Below, piece by piece: positions 1 to 6,833 of a stretch of DNA of 14,914 nucleotides; the first letter of the stretch is position 1; each line of letters begins with the position of its first letter. Where the stretch lies: NCBI GenBank assembly GCA_036311565.1, contig JAXJPR010000050.1, forward strand, positions 1 through 14,914. The letters are read 5' to 3'. The position numbers and the translations under genes are program-made. The DNA comes from Fimousia sp036311565 (GTDB taxonomy: Bacteria; Bacillota; Clostridia; Lachnospirales; Lachnospiraceae). The notes under the pieces were generated by a model that saw only the letters and a program-made list of their open reading frames with translations, was not told the DNA's origin and searched no databases.

Positions 1-386
1 CACCACCACCACAGATAATACCGATTGTCATAGCTCGGTAATATCCTATGATATCACAACCAGCTGTAATACCAACTAAACCTGCAAGAGATGCATTTAA
101 TGTGATAGATACATCAGGTTTTCCATAATGTACCCATGTAACAATTAAAGCTGTTAAAGTAGCAGTACAAGCTGCTAAGTTAGTATTTTGTATTTAACAA
201 TACGAGGACCAACAATTACTGCACCAATTAATGTACAACATCCACCAACAGAGTGAACTGCTGTAGAACCAGATACGATTGTTGCGGCTGTTGCACAGAA
301 TACTGTGTGGAAGAATAAAAATACTCCAGGTACTAATGTATCGAATGCATGAATAATACCAAGAATGTGGTAATTATCGTCCACAT
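1..386 (-). pseudogene. amt: Ammonium transporter (Amt/AmtB) relic, deleted and frameshifted, running off the window start
   Basis: Reading the minus strand, three blocks match conserved Amt segments. The first, near 330-270, reads FCATAATIVSG, the Amt pore-helix signature. The second, near 260-190, reads VHSVGGCCTLIGAVIVGPRI-KY. The third, at about 183-1, reads NTNLAACTATLTALIVTW, then HYGKPDVSITLN, then SLAGLVGITAGCDI. In an intact Amt (about 400 residues or more, 11 membrane helices) blocks one and two are separated by roughly 50-60 residues and blocks two and three by roughly 40. Here they are directly fused. Block three is also in a different frame from block two: the block-two frame stops at about 177 just after KYKILT. 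Sequence upstream of block one (about 345-465) matches Amt only weakly. The gene cannot make a working channel. It lies downstream of a broken PII gene, the classical glnK-amt order. The identification rests on motif recognition from memory, but three independent blocks in the right order make it firm. Confidence 0.85.
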
Positions 387-465
387 AATGTCCATAAGTC
401 TTTGTAATTCTGTAATATTCGCTTTTTTCATTAAAAAGGGATAATAATTTGTAAGTGTCATTTGC

Positions 466-577
466 TTAAATAGCCTTTTCGCCATGTTCACCAGTACGAA
501 TGCGAATTGCATCTTCAACTGGGAAAAACTACAGTTTTCAGTTTTTCTGGTTTCACAATAATTTCAAGCTTTTTCAT
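466..577 (-). pseudogene. glnK: PII nitrogen regulator (GlnK/GlnB) relic with internal deletion
   Basis: The minus strand begins with ATG at 577-575 after a weak AAAGG site and reads MKKLEIIVKPEKLKTVV, a typical PII N-terminus. About 17 codons in, the reading breaks: that frame stops at 517-515. The neighbouring frame then reads PVEDAIRIRTGEHGEKAI followed by TAA at 468-466, which is the PII C-terminus. A normal PII protein is about 112 residues; here roughly 75 are missing, including the T-loop with its modification site and most of the ATP/2-oxoglutarate site. Even if translated, the N-terminal frame would give only a 20-residue peptide. In bacteria PII of this type docks on and closes the Amt channel, and the Amt gene next to it is decayed too, so the pair appears to have been lost together. 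Confidence 0.85.
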
Positions 578-630
578 ATTTTAACCTTTATAAAAACAAA
601 GATAGCCTCTTGACTTAAGCCATTCGTGTA

Positions 631-666
631 AACAAAAAAGACGCTCCACCTATTTGATGGAACGCC
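631..666 (-). terminator. Rho-independent terminator or attenuator in the leader of the glnK relic
   Basis: On the minus strand an 11-bp stem (666-656 with 650-640, three G-U wobbles) closes a 5-nt AAATA loop and is followed at once by six T, a G and three T. On the plus strand the wobbles become A-C mismatches and the T run is poor, so it acts in the minus direction. It lies after the minus-strand promoter (688-715) and before the glnK start (577), so it is placed as an attenuator rather than as an end-of-gene terminator. Confidence 0.7.
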
Positions 667-687
667 TTTGTTCTTCATATGAATTAT

Positions 688-715
688 ATTATAAACAATA
701 AAATTCATTTGTCAA
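688..715 (-). promoter_or_regulatory. Vegetative (sigma-A type) promoter for the glnK-amt relic
   Basis: The minus strand shows a perfect TTGACA (715-710), a 16-bp spacer and a perfect TATAAT (693-688). The predicted transcript starts near 681 and runs through the leader hairpin into the glnK relic. It is divergent from, and about 20 bp away from, the promoter proposed for the EamA gene. Confidence 0.65.
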
Positions 716-737
716 TAATTTAAAAAAAAAATTAAGG

Positions 738-766
738 TTGCAAAGGATTTCTATTAACGGTATTAT
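738..766 (+). promoter_or_regulatory. Probable promoter of the EamA permease-truA unit
   Basis: TTGCAA (738-743), 17-bp spacer, TATTAT (761-766). It sits about 30 bp upstream of the GTG start at 798 and back-to-back with the minus-strand promoter. The match is good but not perfect. Confidence 0.45.
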
Positions 767-797
767 GAAAAAGTAATGGAAAATGGAGGAAAAATAA

Positions 798-1760
798 GTG
801 AATACAATTTGGAGAAAAAAAGTATTTGTCATTTTTATGGCAGCAGCAGCAACGGCCTTGTGGGGAAGCGCTTATCCAAGCGTAAAAGCTGGTTATGAGC
901 TGTTTTCTATTGCCGGAAATGACATTGGAAGTAAGATTGCTTTTGCTGGATATCGGTTTAGTGCAGCTGGAATTGTTGTGCTATTATGTTCCAAACTGTT
1001 ATCCGGAAGAAAACAAGATTGTATAGAAAAAAATATAAAGAAAATAAGATTTTCTAACATGGTAAAGAGCATTTTTGTATTGGGGATCATTCAAACTACC
1101 ATCCAGTATATTTTCTTTTATCTGGGGATGGCCAATACTACTGGGGCAAAAGGATCGATTATCAATGCATCAGGTGCTTTTTTTGGAGTTTTATTAGCGC
1201 CGTTGTTTTATAGGGATGAAAGAGTATCTTGTCGAAAACTACTGGGATGTCTGGTTGGATTTGCAGGAATTGTGCTTATTAACATAGATGGAAGCAGTTT
1301 GTCTGGATTTCGTTTGACAGGAGAAGGGTTTGTTATGTTTGCAGCTTTGGCACAGGCCCTGGCTTCTTTTTATAGTAAGAAACTGGTAAAGAATATGAAT
1401 GTAATGTTGGTTACCGGTGGGCAGCTGCTTCTGGGAGGAATTCCTTTGATTTTAATTGGATATGCAAGTGGAGGACATTTAGAACCTAATTTAAAAGGAT
1501 GTTTCCTATTAGGTTATATGATTTTATTGTCTGCTGTGGCATTTACAATTTGGACACAGTTGTTAAAATATAATCCAGTAAGTGAAATAGCCATCTATAA
1601 TCTGCTCATACCAGTGTTTGGGACAATTTTATCAGGAATCTTTTTGAAAGAGAATATTTTTGATTATGTACATATAGTATCAATTATATTGGTATGTGTA
1701 GGAATTATGTTTGTAAATACACCGAAAAAGGGGGCGAGAAGATGCGTAATTTCAGAATGA
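798..1760 (+). CDS. EamA/DMT-family permease
   Basis: The 320-residue protein is almost entirely hydrophobic and shows the two-fold repeated layout of drug/metabolite transporter (EamA) proteins, about ten membrane helices. The first helix carries the typical ALWGSAYPSVKAG signature (about residues 20-32). The two halves join near residue 165-175, where FVMFAALAQALASFYSKK opens the second repeat. The start is GTG at 798 with GGAGGA 7 bp upstream; no better in-frame ATG exists near the first helix. Family members export amino acids, metabolites or drugs across the cytoplasmic membrane; the substrate cannot be read from sequence. The 3' end overlaps the truA start by 19 bp, so the two are probably cotranscribed and perhaps translationally coupled. 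A short basic tail (KKGARR) follows the last helix, consistent with a cytoplasmic C-terminus. Confidence 0.85.
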   Translation: MNTIWRKKVFVIFMAAAATALWGSAYPSVKAGYELFSIAGNDIGSKIAFAGYRFSAAGIVVLLCSKLLSGRKQDCIEKNIKKIRFSNMVKSIFVLGIIQTTIQYIFFYLGMANTTGAKGSIINASGAFFGVLLAPLFYRDERVSCRKLLGCLVGFAGIVLINIDGSSLSGFRLTGEGFVMFAALAQALASFYSKKLVKNMNVMLVTGGQLLLGGIPLILIGYASGGHLEPNLKGCFLLGYMILLSAVAFTIWTQLLKYNPVSEIAIYNLLIPVFGTILSGIFLKENIFDYVHIVSIILVCVGIMFVNTPKKGARRCVISE

Positions 1761-2482
1761 AAATCTGTTATGAAGGTACAAAGTATCAGGGATGGCAGCG
1801 GCAAAAAGGGACTGGAAACACAATACAAGGGAAGATAGAGGATGTTTTGTCTAAGATGTTACAGGAATCTGTAGAAATTCATGGTTCGGGAAGGACAGAT
1901 GCAGGTGTTCATGCAAGGGGGCAGGTTGCTAATTTTAAATGTGATACAGATATGACGACAGAAGAGATCAAAGAATATTTAAATACTTACCTTCCTATGG
2001 ACATTGGTGTGACAGAAGTAAAAGATGCATCATTAAGATTTCACAGTCGATTAAATGTAACTGGCAAACGCTATATTTATCGTGTCTGGAACAGTACAGA
2101 ACATAATGTGTTTGAGCGAAAATATATGTATCCATTTGTTGGAGAGCTGAATTTAGATAAAATGAGAGCAGCTGCTAAAATTTTATGCGGAACCCATGAT
2201 TTTCAAAGTTTCTGTGGAAAAAAAGTAAAGAAAAAATCTACGGTACGTACAATTACAAAATTAGAAATTGCCAAAATGGGACATGAAATTCGCTTTATTT
2301 ATGAAGGGGATGGATTTTTGTTTCATATGGTAAGGATTTTGACTGGAACGCTATTAGAAATTGGAAATGGAGAAATGGAAATAGAAAAACTTCCAGAAAT
2401 TTTAGAAAGCCGTCTGCGTCAGAATGCAGGAAGAACAGCGCCAGCATGTGGGCTGTTATTAGATGAAGTCTTTTATCACTAG
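1742..2482 (+). CDS. truA: tRNA pseudouridine(38-40) synthase TruA
   Basis: TruA isomerises uridine to pseudouridine at positions 38-40 in the anticodon stem-loop of many tRNAs. The 246-residue product opens with the family pattern KICYEGTKYQGWQRQ (residues 7-21). It contains the catalytic motif GSGRTDAGVHARGQVANF (48-65), in which D53 is the nucleophilic aspartate. Later conserved blocks are YIYRVWN, GTHDFQSFCG and FLFHMVRILTGTLLEIG. The length is normal. I place the start at the ATG at 1742, preceded by a GGGGG purine site; an upstream in-frame ATG at 1694 would add 16 residues with no family similarity, inside the EamA coding region. There is no recognisable terminator before the next gene, 70 bp downstream. 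Confidence 0.95.
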   Translation: MRNFRMKICYEGTKYQGWQRQKGTGNTIQGKIEDVLSKMLQESVEIHGSGRTDAGVHARGQVANFKCDTDMTTEEIKEYLNTYLPMDIGVTEVKDASLRFHSRLNVTGKRYIYRVWNSTEHNVFERKYMYPFVGELNLDKMRAAAKILCGTHDFQSFCGKKVKKKSTVRTITKLEIAKMGHEIRFIYEGDGFLFHMVRILTGTLLEIGNGEMEIEKLPEILESRLRQNAGRTAPACGLLLDEVFYH

Positions 2483-2552
2483 AAATAAAAATCTGTTTTA
2501 ATATGATATAAGAATTGATAAAGTGAAAAATGGAGGAACTGATAGGCGAATT

Positions 2553-3266
2553 ATGGTAAAACAACCAAGATATGTGGAATTATATCATCAATTAAAAAAT
2601 GAATTTCGTATGAAATATTCCGGAAAGGAAGGGATGCAGATGCTTCCAGGGGAAAGAGAGATCTGTCAGAAGTATCAGGCAAGCCGTCCAACTGTGCGCA
2701 AGGCGTTGGAATTGCTCAGTAAAGAGGATATGATTCAAAGAATTCAGGGAAAAGGAACGTTTTATATTGGGAATGATAGTAATCGCAAGGTGCCTATGGA
2801 GTATTATCAGTCATCTCTGGCCGGGGATGTTACTTCCAGTAAAGTGTTAAAACAAAATATAGAAAAAGCCAATGAAGATGTTGCGGCGCACCTGAATATA
2901 GAAATAGGAAACATGGTCATCCATCTTCAACGGATTCGTTATACAGAAGATATGTTAGCCTGTCTGGTAAGTGATTTCATACCATATTCTGTTTGTCCGT
3001 CTATTTTGGATGTAGATTTTACTGAAAAACGTTTGTTAAAATATATGGTCGAAAAAGGGATTAAAGTGGAAAAAGGGAAACGGGTAATTGCTGTTGAAAA
3101 ATCAGATGAATTTACGGCGTTACTTTTGGGCATAAAAGCAGGAGAGCCGGTAATGGTTTCTTATGTTGATGTTATGGATGATAAAGGATGTGTGGTAAGT
3201 TATGCCATTACAAAATCCAATGCATATACAACAAAATATGGTCTGGTTGTTGAGTATACGACATAA
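2553..3266 (+). CDS. GntR-family (HutC/UTRA type) transcriptional regulator, first of a tandem pair
   Basis: The 237-residue protein has an N-terminal GntR winged helix-turn-helix (about residues 5-75), shown by LPGEREICQKYQASRPTVRKAL and the wing motif IQGKGTFYIG. A C-terminal UTRA ligand-binding domain (about 90-235) includes VIHLQRIRYTEDMLACLVSDF. UTRA regulators usually bind small sugars, amino acids or their phosphates and repress nearby uptake and breakdown genes. The start is uncertain. ATG 2553 aligns with the paralogue at 3337, but the clear GGAGG (2532-2536) lies 16 bp away. A GTG at 2523 would add 10 residues lacking homology and would place that GGAGG inside the gene. A TATAAG at 2507-2512 may be a -10 box, with no clear -35. 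No target metabolic gene is adjacent. Confidence 0.85.
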   Translation: MVKQPRYVELYHQLKNEFRMKYSGKEGMQMLPGEREICQKYQASRPTVRKALELLSKEDMIQRIQGKGTFYIGNDSNRKVPMEYYQSSLAGDVTSSKVLKQNIEKANEDVAAHLNIEIGNMVIHLQRIRYTEDMLACLVSDFIPYSVCPSILDVDFTEKRLLKYMVEKGIKVEKGKRVIAVEKSDEFTALLLGIKAGEPVMVSYVDVMDDKGCVVSYAITKSNAYTTKYGLVVEYTT

Positions 3267-3336
3267 GATATATATGGCTGATCAATAAAAAATTTAGATA
3301 TTAGATAAATGAAGTGATATGGAAGGAATGAACGGC

Positions 3337-4065
3337 ATGGAAAAAGACGGCAAACAATTGCTATATTTAAAATTGAAGAGCCGACTATTAGAGGATTATG
3401 GGCAAAAACCATATTTTTCACCTTTACCGGGAGAACGAGAATTGTGTGAAATATATGGAGTAAGCAGACCTACAGTCAGAAAAGCCTTAATGTTACTGGA
3501 AAAAGAAAATAAAATTCAAAAACTTCCAGGAAAAGGAACATTTTTTTTGGGCAATAAAGATTATGTAGAATCTAATTCTGGTAATCAGTCAGTAACTTTT
3601 TATAATCAGGTATCTCTAAGGGGAGATTATACAAAAAGCAGAATATTATTACAAAATATTGAACCGGCAACAGCAGAAGTTGCAGTTCAGTTAAGAATCC
3701 AAAAGGGAAGCAAGATTTTTCATTTAGAGAGGCTTCGTTATATCAATGACCGACTGTATTCGTTGACAAATGCGTATGTCCCTTATGATCTGTGTCCACA
3801 GCTTTTACATATTGATTTTCGGGGAAAATCTTTGCATAATACGCTGGCCCAGTATGGTCATGTGCCATATAAAGCAGATAAAATCATTGAGATTGAACAT
3901 GCAGGAGAATATGAAGCATTGCATTTGGGAATTCATGTGGATGATCCAATCACGATTACCCATAGTATCACTTATGATCAGGAAGGGAATATCCTGGAGT
4001 ATGCCTGCTCAAAAGCTTCTGCGTATCGTACCAGATTTCAGATGACAATGTACAATCATTTATAA
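3337..4065 (+). CDS. GntR-family (HutC/UTRA type) transcriptional regulator, second of a tandem pair
   Basis: The 242-residue paralogue of the preceding gene is built the same way: winged HTH with LPGERELCEIYGVSRPTVRKAL and LPGKGTFFLG, then a UTRA domain with IFHLERLRYINDRLYSLTNAY and a conserved end (YACSKASAYRTRF against YAITKSNAYTTKY in the neighbour). The HTH halves are much closer to each other than the UTRA halves, suggesting similar operators but different ligands after duplication. Three in-frame ATGs compete (3319, 3328, 3337). I choose 3337 because GGAAGGA (3321-3327) is correctly spaced and the length then matches the first copy. There is no terminator in the 70 bp between the two genes, so they are likely cotranscribed. 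A terminator follows immediately. Confidence 0.85.
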   Translation: MEKDGKQLLYLKLKSRLLEDYGQKPYFSPLPGERELCEIYGVSRPTVRKALMLLEKENKIQKLPGKGTFFLGNKDYVESNSGNQSVTFYNQVSLRGDYTKSRILLQNIEPATAEVAVQLRIQKGSKIFHLERLRYINDRLYSLTNAYVPYDLCPQLLHIDFRGKSLHNTLAQYGHVPYKADKIIEIEHAGEYEALHLGIHVDDPITITHSITYDQEGNILEYACSKASAYRTRFQMTMYNHL

Positions 4066-4071
4066 AAGGAT

Positions 4072-4098
4072 AAAAACCATGGCTTGGCTGTGGTTTTT
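4072..4098 (+). terminator. Terminator after the GntR pair
   Basis: An 8-bp perfect stem AAAAACCA (4072-4079) pairs with TGGTTTTT (4091-4098), with an 11-nt loop and T-rich sequence after it. It begins 7 bp after the stop codon. The A/T symmetry of the stem could let it work in both directions. Confidence 0.65.
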
Positions 4099-4144
4099 GT
4101 TAATTTATGGTTTATAAAGAAAGTATAAAATCGCAGAAGCAGTA

Positions 4145-4171
4145 TTGATTTTCCAATAGGACGAGTATAAT
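4145..4171 (+). promoter_or_regulatory. Probable promoter of the MarR-ABC-ABC operon
   Basis: A perfect TATAAT lies at 4166-4171. The best -35 is TTGATT at 4145-4150 with a short 15-bp spacer, or ATTGAT at 4144-4149 with 16 bp. Transcription would start near 4178, directly in front of the repeats proposed as the MarR operator. Confidence 0.5.
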
Positions 4172-4187
4172 CTAAATAGTTAAGATA

Positions 4188-4214
4188 GTTAAATATTAAC
4201 AAGATTAAATATTA
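4188..4214. promoter_or_regulatory. Candidate MarR operator: A/T-rich repeats over the transcription start
   Basis: GTTAAATATTAAC (4188-4200) is an imperfect inverted repeat with 5-bp arms. The 10-mer TTAAATATTA occurs twice, at 4189-4198 and 4205-4214, exactly 16 bp apart. More GTTAA units lie just upstream (about 4179-4191). Short A/T palindromes just downstream of the -10 box are where autoregulating MarR proteins commonly bind. Function is inferred from position only. Confidence 0.4.
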
Positions 4215-4237
4215 TGATTGTAGAAAGGAGCTTAAAT

Positions 4238-4702
4238 ATGCAAGAAAAGCAAATACAAGAATTTTCATTTTTAATGAATAAAATGAGATTGTTGATTGCC
4301 AGAAGAAAACAGAAATTAGAAGTGCCTCAGGCTGAGTTTGCTGTTTTGGTGGCAATTGCAGAGCGTTCCCGCATGTTGGAAAATGGAGAAGAAATGTCTG
4401 CTTCTACATCAGAAGTGGCAAAACATATGGGAGCAACAATGCCGGCAGCTTCTAAGACAATTCGCAATCTTACTATGAAAGGATATGTGAAGCAGATGCA
4501 AAGTCAGACAGACCGGCGGATTATCCATTTGGCGTTGACTGAAAAAGGAAAAGAAATTCTGCAAAAAAGCAATGAAAAAAGACATGAGATAATGCAGGGA
4601 GTATTTGAGAAGTTTGGAGAGGAAAAAACAGCTCAATTACTGAAATTGATGTTAGAATTATTTGATCTGATGGAAAAGGAGGCAGAAGAAAAAGATGTTT
4701 AG
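4238..4702 (+). CDS. MarR-family transcriptional regulator
   Basis: The 154-residue protein has the MarR layout: N-terminal dimerisation helix (MQEKQIQEFSFLMNKMR), winged HTH with STSEVAKHMGATMPAASKTIRNLTMKGYV, the wing motif QTDRRIIHLALTEKGKEIL, and a long C-terminal helix rich in Lys and Glu. The start at ATG 4238 has AAAGGAG 7 bp upstream; an ATG at 4214 has no ribosome site and would lie inside the proposed operator. The stop overlaps the start of the first ABC gene by 8 bp, implying translational coupling. MarR proteins in this arrangement usually repress their own operon and release DNA when a drug or other small molecule binds. A ligand-responsive repressor of the exporter is the likely role; the ligand is unknown. 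Confidence 0.9.
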   Translation: MQEKQIQEFSFLMNKMRLLIARRKQKLEVPQAEFAVLVAIAERSRMLENGEEMSASTSEVAKHMGATMPAASKTIRNLTMKGYVKQMQSQTDRRIIHLALTEKGKEILQKSNEKRHEIMQGVFEKFGEEKTAQLLKLMLELFDLMEKEAEEKDV

Positions 4703-6830
4703 AATCATAAAATTTGCAAAAAAACGCTGGTATTTGATGATTGTTATTATGTCATTGTTACTTGTGCAGGCATTTTGTGAACTGACATTGCCACAGTACA
4801 CATCTAATATTGTAGATGTTGGGATTCAATATAAAGGGATTGAAAGAACGGTTCCAGAAGTTGTTCGACCACAAACCTATCAAGGGTTACTGAGTATGAT
4901 GGATAAAGAAGAACAAGAAATCATTCAGGACGTATATCAAGTAAAAGAAAAAGGCTCTGATGAAGAACTTGAAGATTTATATCCACTACTTGCGGAAAGT
5001 GATTTATATGTATTAGATTATGATAGTCTGGATGAAGAAACAGCCGATGATGTGACTGAGATTATGACAGATGCACAGCTGGAGCTGATGGAAATGATGT
5101 CAGCCAGCTCATCATCTGCCCAGATATCTGAAGTGGATATGAGTGAATTAGAGGATGTCATGGGTGATTCTTTGGCGGTGTCATTTATTCAGGAAGAATA
5201 TAAAGTCATTGGCATTGATATGGATGAATATCAGATGAATTATCTGAAAAAAGCAGGTCTTAAGATGTTAGGCCTTGCAATGGGAAGCATGGTAATGTCT
5301 ATTCTGGTTACTTTCTTTGCATCAAGACTGGCAGCGGTTACGAGCAAAGAATTGAGAAATAAAGTATTCAAAAAAGTAGTTTCCTTTTCAAATGAAGAGA
5401 TGAATCATTTTTCCACAGCATCCTTAATTACCAGATGTACTAATGACATTCAACAGATTCAGATGGTAATGGTAATGTTATTCCGTATGGTATTGTATGC
5501 TCCAATTATGGGGATTGGAGGAATCATAAAAGTCCTTTATACAGATACTTCAATGGTATGGATTATCGGGCTGGCAGTATTGCTTCTGCTGGGAGTTGTT
5601 ATGGTACTTATGACAGTCGCTATGCCGAAATTTAAGAAAATGCAGGTACTGGTAGACCGTTTGAATCTGGTTACGAGAGAAATCTTAACAGGAATTTCCG
5701 TTATTCGTGCATTTAGCCGGGAAAAATATGAAGAACAAAGATTTAATGGCGCTAGTCGCAATTTAATGAAAACACAATTATTCACCAATCGTGCCATGAC
5801 ATTTATGATGCCAACGATGATGTTTATTATGAATGGTGTATCTGTTCTGATCGTATGGATAGGATCCCAGGGGATTGATGCAGGAACAATTCAAGTAGGA
5901 GATATGATGGCATTTATTACTTATACAATGCAGATCATTATGGCATTTTTAATGCTTACTATGGTATCTGTTATGTTGCCAAGAGCAGCGGTTGCAGCAG
6001 AACGTATTGATGAAGTATTAGAATCAGAAACGTTGATTACAGATGTAAAAGAACCAGAAACAATCACAGGTCCTGGAGAAGTTACTTTCCATGATGTCAG
6101 CTTTTCTTATCCTGGTGCCAAAGAAGAGGTACTGAAAGATATTAGTTTTAGCGCAAAACCAGGACAGACGACAGCCTTTATCGGTAGTACAGGAAGTGGA
6201 AAATCTACATTGGTGCAGTTAATTCCAAGATTATTTGATGTTACAAAAGGAAGTATTACTGTAGATGGAACAGACATTCGTAAAATAGGGCTTTCTTCTC
6301 TGAGAAAGAATATCGGTTATGTTCCACAAAAAGGAATATTGTTTACCGGAACTATTAATTCTAACTTAAAATTTGGAGCAGAAGAGGCATCTGCAGAAAC
6401 CATTGAAAAAGCAGCAAGAATTGCACAGGCAGAAGAATTTATTGAGACTAAGCCATTAAAATATGAAACACCAATTTCTCAGGGTGGTTCCAATGTATCT
6501 GGTGGACAGAAACAGCGTCTGGCTATTGCAAGAGCCATAGCAAAAGAACCCAAAATCTATATTTTTGATGATAGTTTTTCTGCTCTTGATTATAAGACTG
6601 ATGTGGCACTGAGAAAGGCGCTGCAGAAAGAAGTGGGAGATTCTACTGTATTAATTGTAGCCCAAAGAATCAGTACGATTCTTCATGCCGATAAGATTAT
6701 CGTACTTGATAACGGTAAGATTGTAGGAGAAGGAACCCATGAAGAGCTTCTTAAGAGTAATCCTGTTTATCAGGAAATTGCAAGAAGCCAGTTAAGCCAG
6801 AGCGAGTTAGAAGAAAGCAGGGGGGTGTAA
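4695..6830 (+). CDS. ABC exporter half-transporter A, degenerate ATPase site, large extracytoplasmic insert
   Basis: A fused TMD-NBD half-transporter of 711 residues, about 120 longer than usual. The extra length is a hydrophilic, strongly acidic stretch of about 135 residues (roughly 46-181) between the first helix (about 12-32) and the second (from about 183), so on the outer face. The NBD shows Walker A GSTGSGKST (497-505) and signature VSGGQ (601-605). The Walker B is IYIFDDSFSALD, in which the catalytic Glu is Asp (D626). The switch His is replaced by Gln (Q657, VAQRIST). These changes mark the non-hydrolysing site of heterodimeric exporters such as TM287/288, LmrCD and BmrCD. It overlaps the MarR gene by 8 bp and is followed 3 bp later by its partner. 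Likely role: drug, lipid or peptide efflux; substrate unknown. Confidence 0.93.
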   Translation: MFRIIKFAKKRWYLMIVIMSLLLVQAFCELTLPQYTSNIVDVGIQYKGIERTVPEVVRPQTYQGLLSMMDKEEQEIIQDVYQVKEKGSDEELEDLYPLLAESDLYVLDYDSLDEETADDVTEIMTDAQLELMEMMSASSSSAQISEVDMSELEDVMGDSLAVSFIQEEYKVIGIDMDEYQMNYLKKAGLKMLGLAMGSMVMSILVTFFASRLAAVTSKELRNKVFKKVVSFSNEEMNHFSTASLITRCTNDIQQIQMVMVMLFRMVLYAPIMGIGGIIKVLYTDTSMVWIIGLAVLLLLGVVMVLMTVAMPKFKKMQVLVDRLNLVTREILTGISVIRAFSREKYEEQRFNGASRNLMKTQLFTNRAMTFMMPTMMFIMNGVSVLIVWIGSQGIDAGTIQVGDMMAFITYTMQIIMAFLMLTMVSVMLPRAAVAAERIDEVLESETLITDVKEPETITGPGEVTFHDVSFSYPGAKEEVLKDISFSAKPGQTTAFIGSTGSGKSTLVQLIPRLFDVTKGSITVDGTDIRKIGLSSLRKNIGYVPQKGILFTGTINSNLKFGAEEASAETIEKAARIAQAEEFIETKPLKYETPISQGGSNVSGGQKQRLAIARAIAKEPKIYIFDDSFSALDYKTDVALRKALQKEVGDSTVLIVAQRISTILHADKIIVLDNGKIVGEGTHEELLKSNPVYQEIARSQLSQSELEESRGV

Positions 6831-6833
6831 GAC

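Noticed and set aside
1..15. A CACCACCACCAC run at the very start, looking like a vector His-tag or a trinucleotide repeat.
   Set aside because: On the minus strand it continues the amt relic reading frame as Gly codons, and no other vector sequence is present.
333..518. A minus-strand open frame of 61 codons as a hypothetical protein.
   Set aside because: It is an accidental frame across the glnK relic; the neighbouring frame contains the genuine PII C-terminus PVEDAIRIRTGEHGEKAI.
3770..4045. A plus-strand 91-codon open frame inside the second GntR gene.
   Set aside because: It is out of frame with a clear UTRA-domain coding region, with no ribosome site or recognisable motif.
4143..4237. 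The clustered TTAAATATTA units as CRISPR or iteron repeats.
   Set aside because: There are only two full copies, within a promoter and without regular unique spacers. An operator is the simpler reading.
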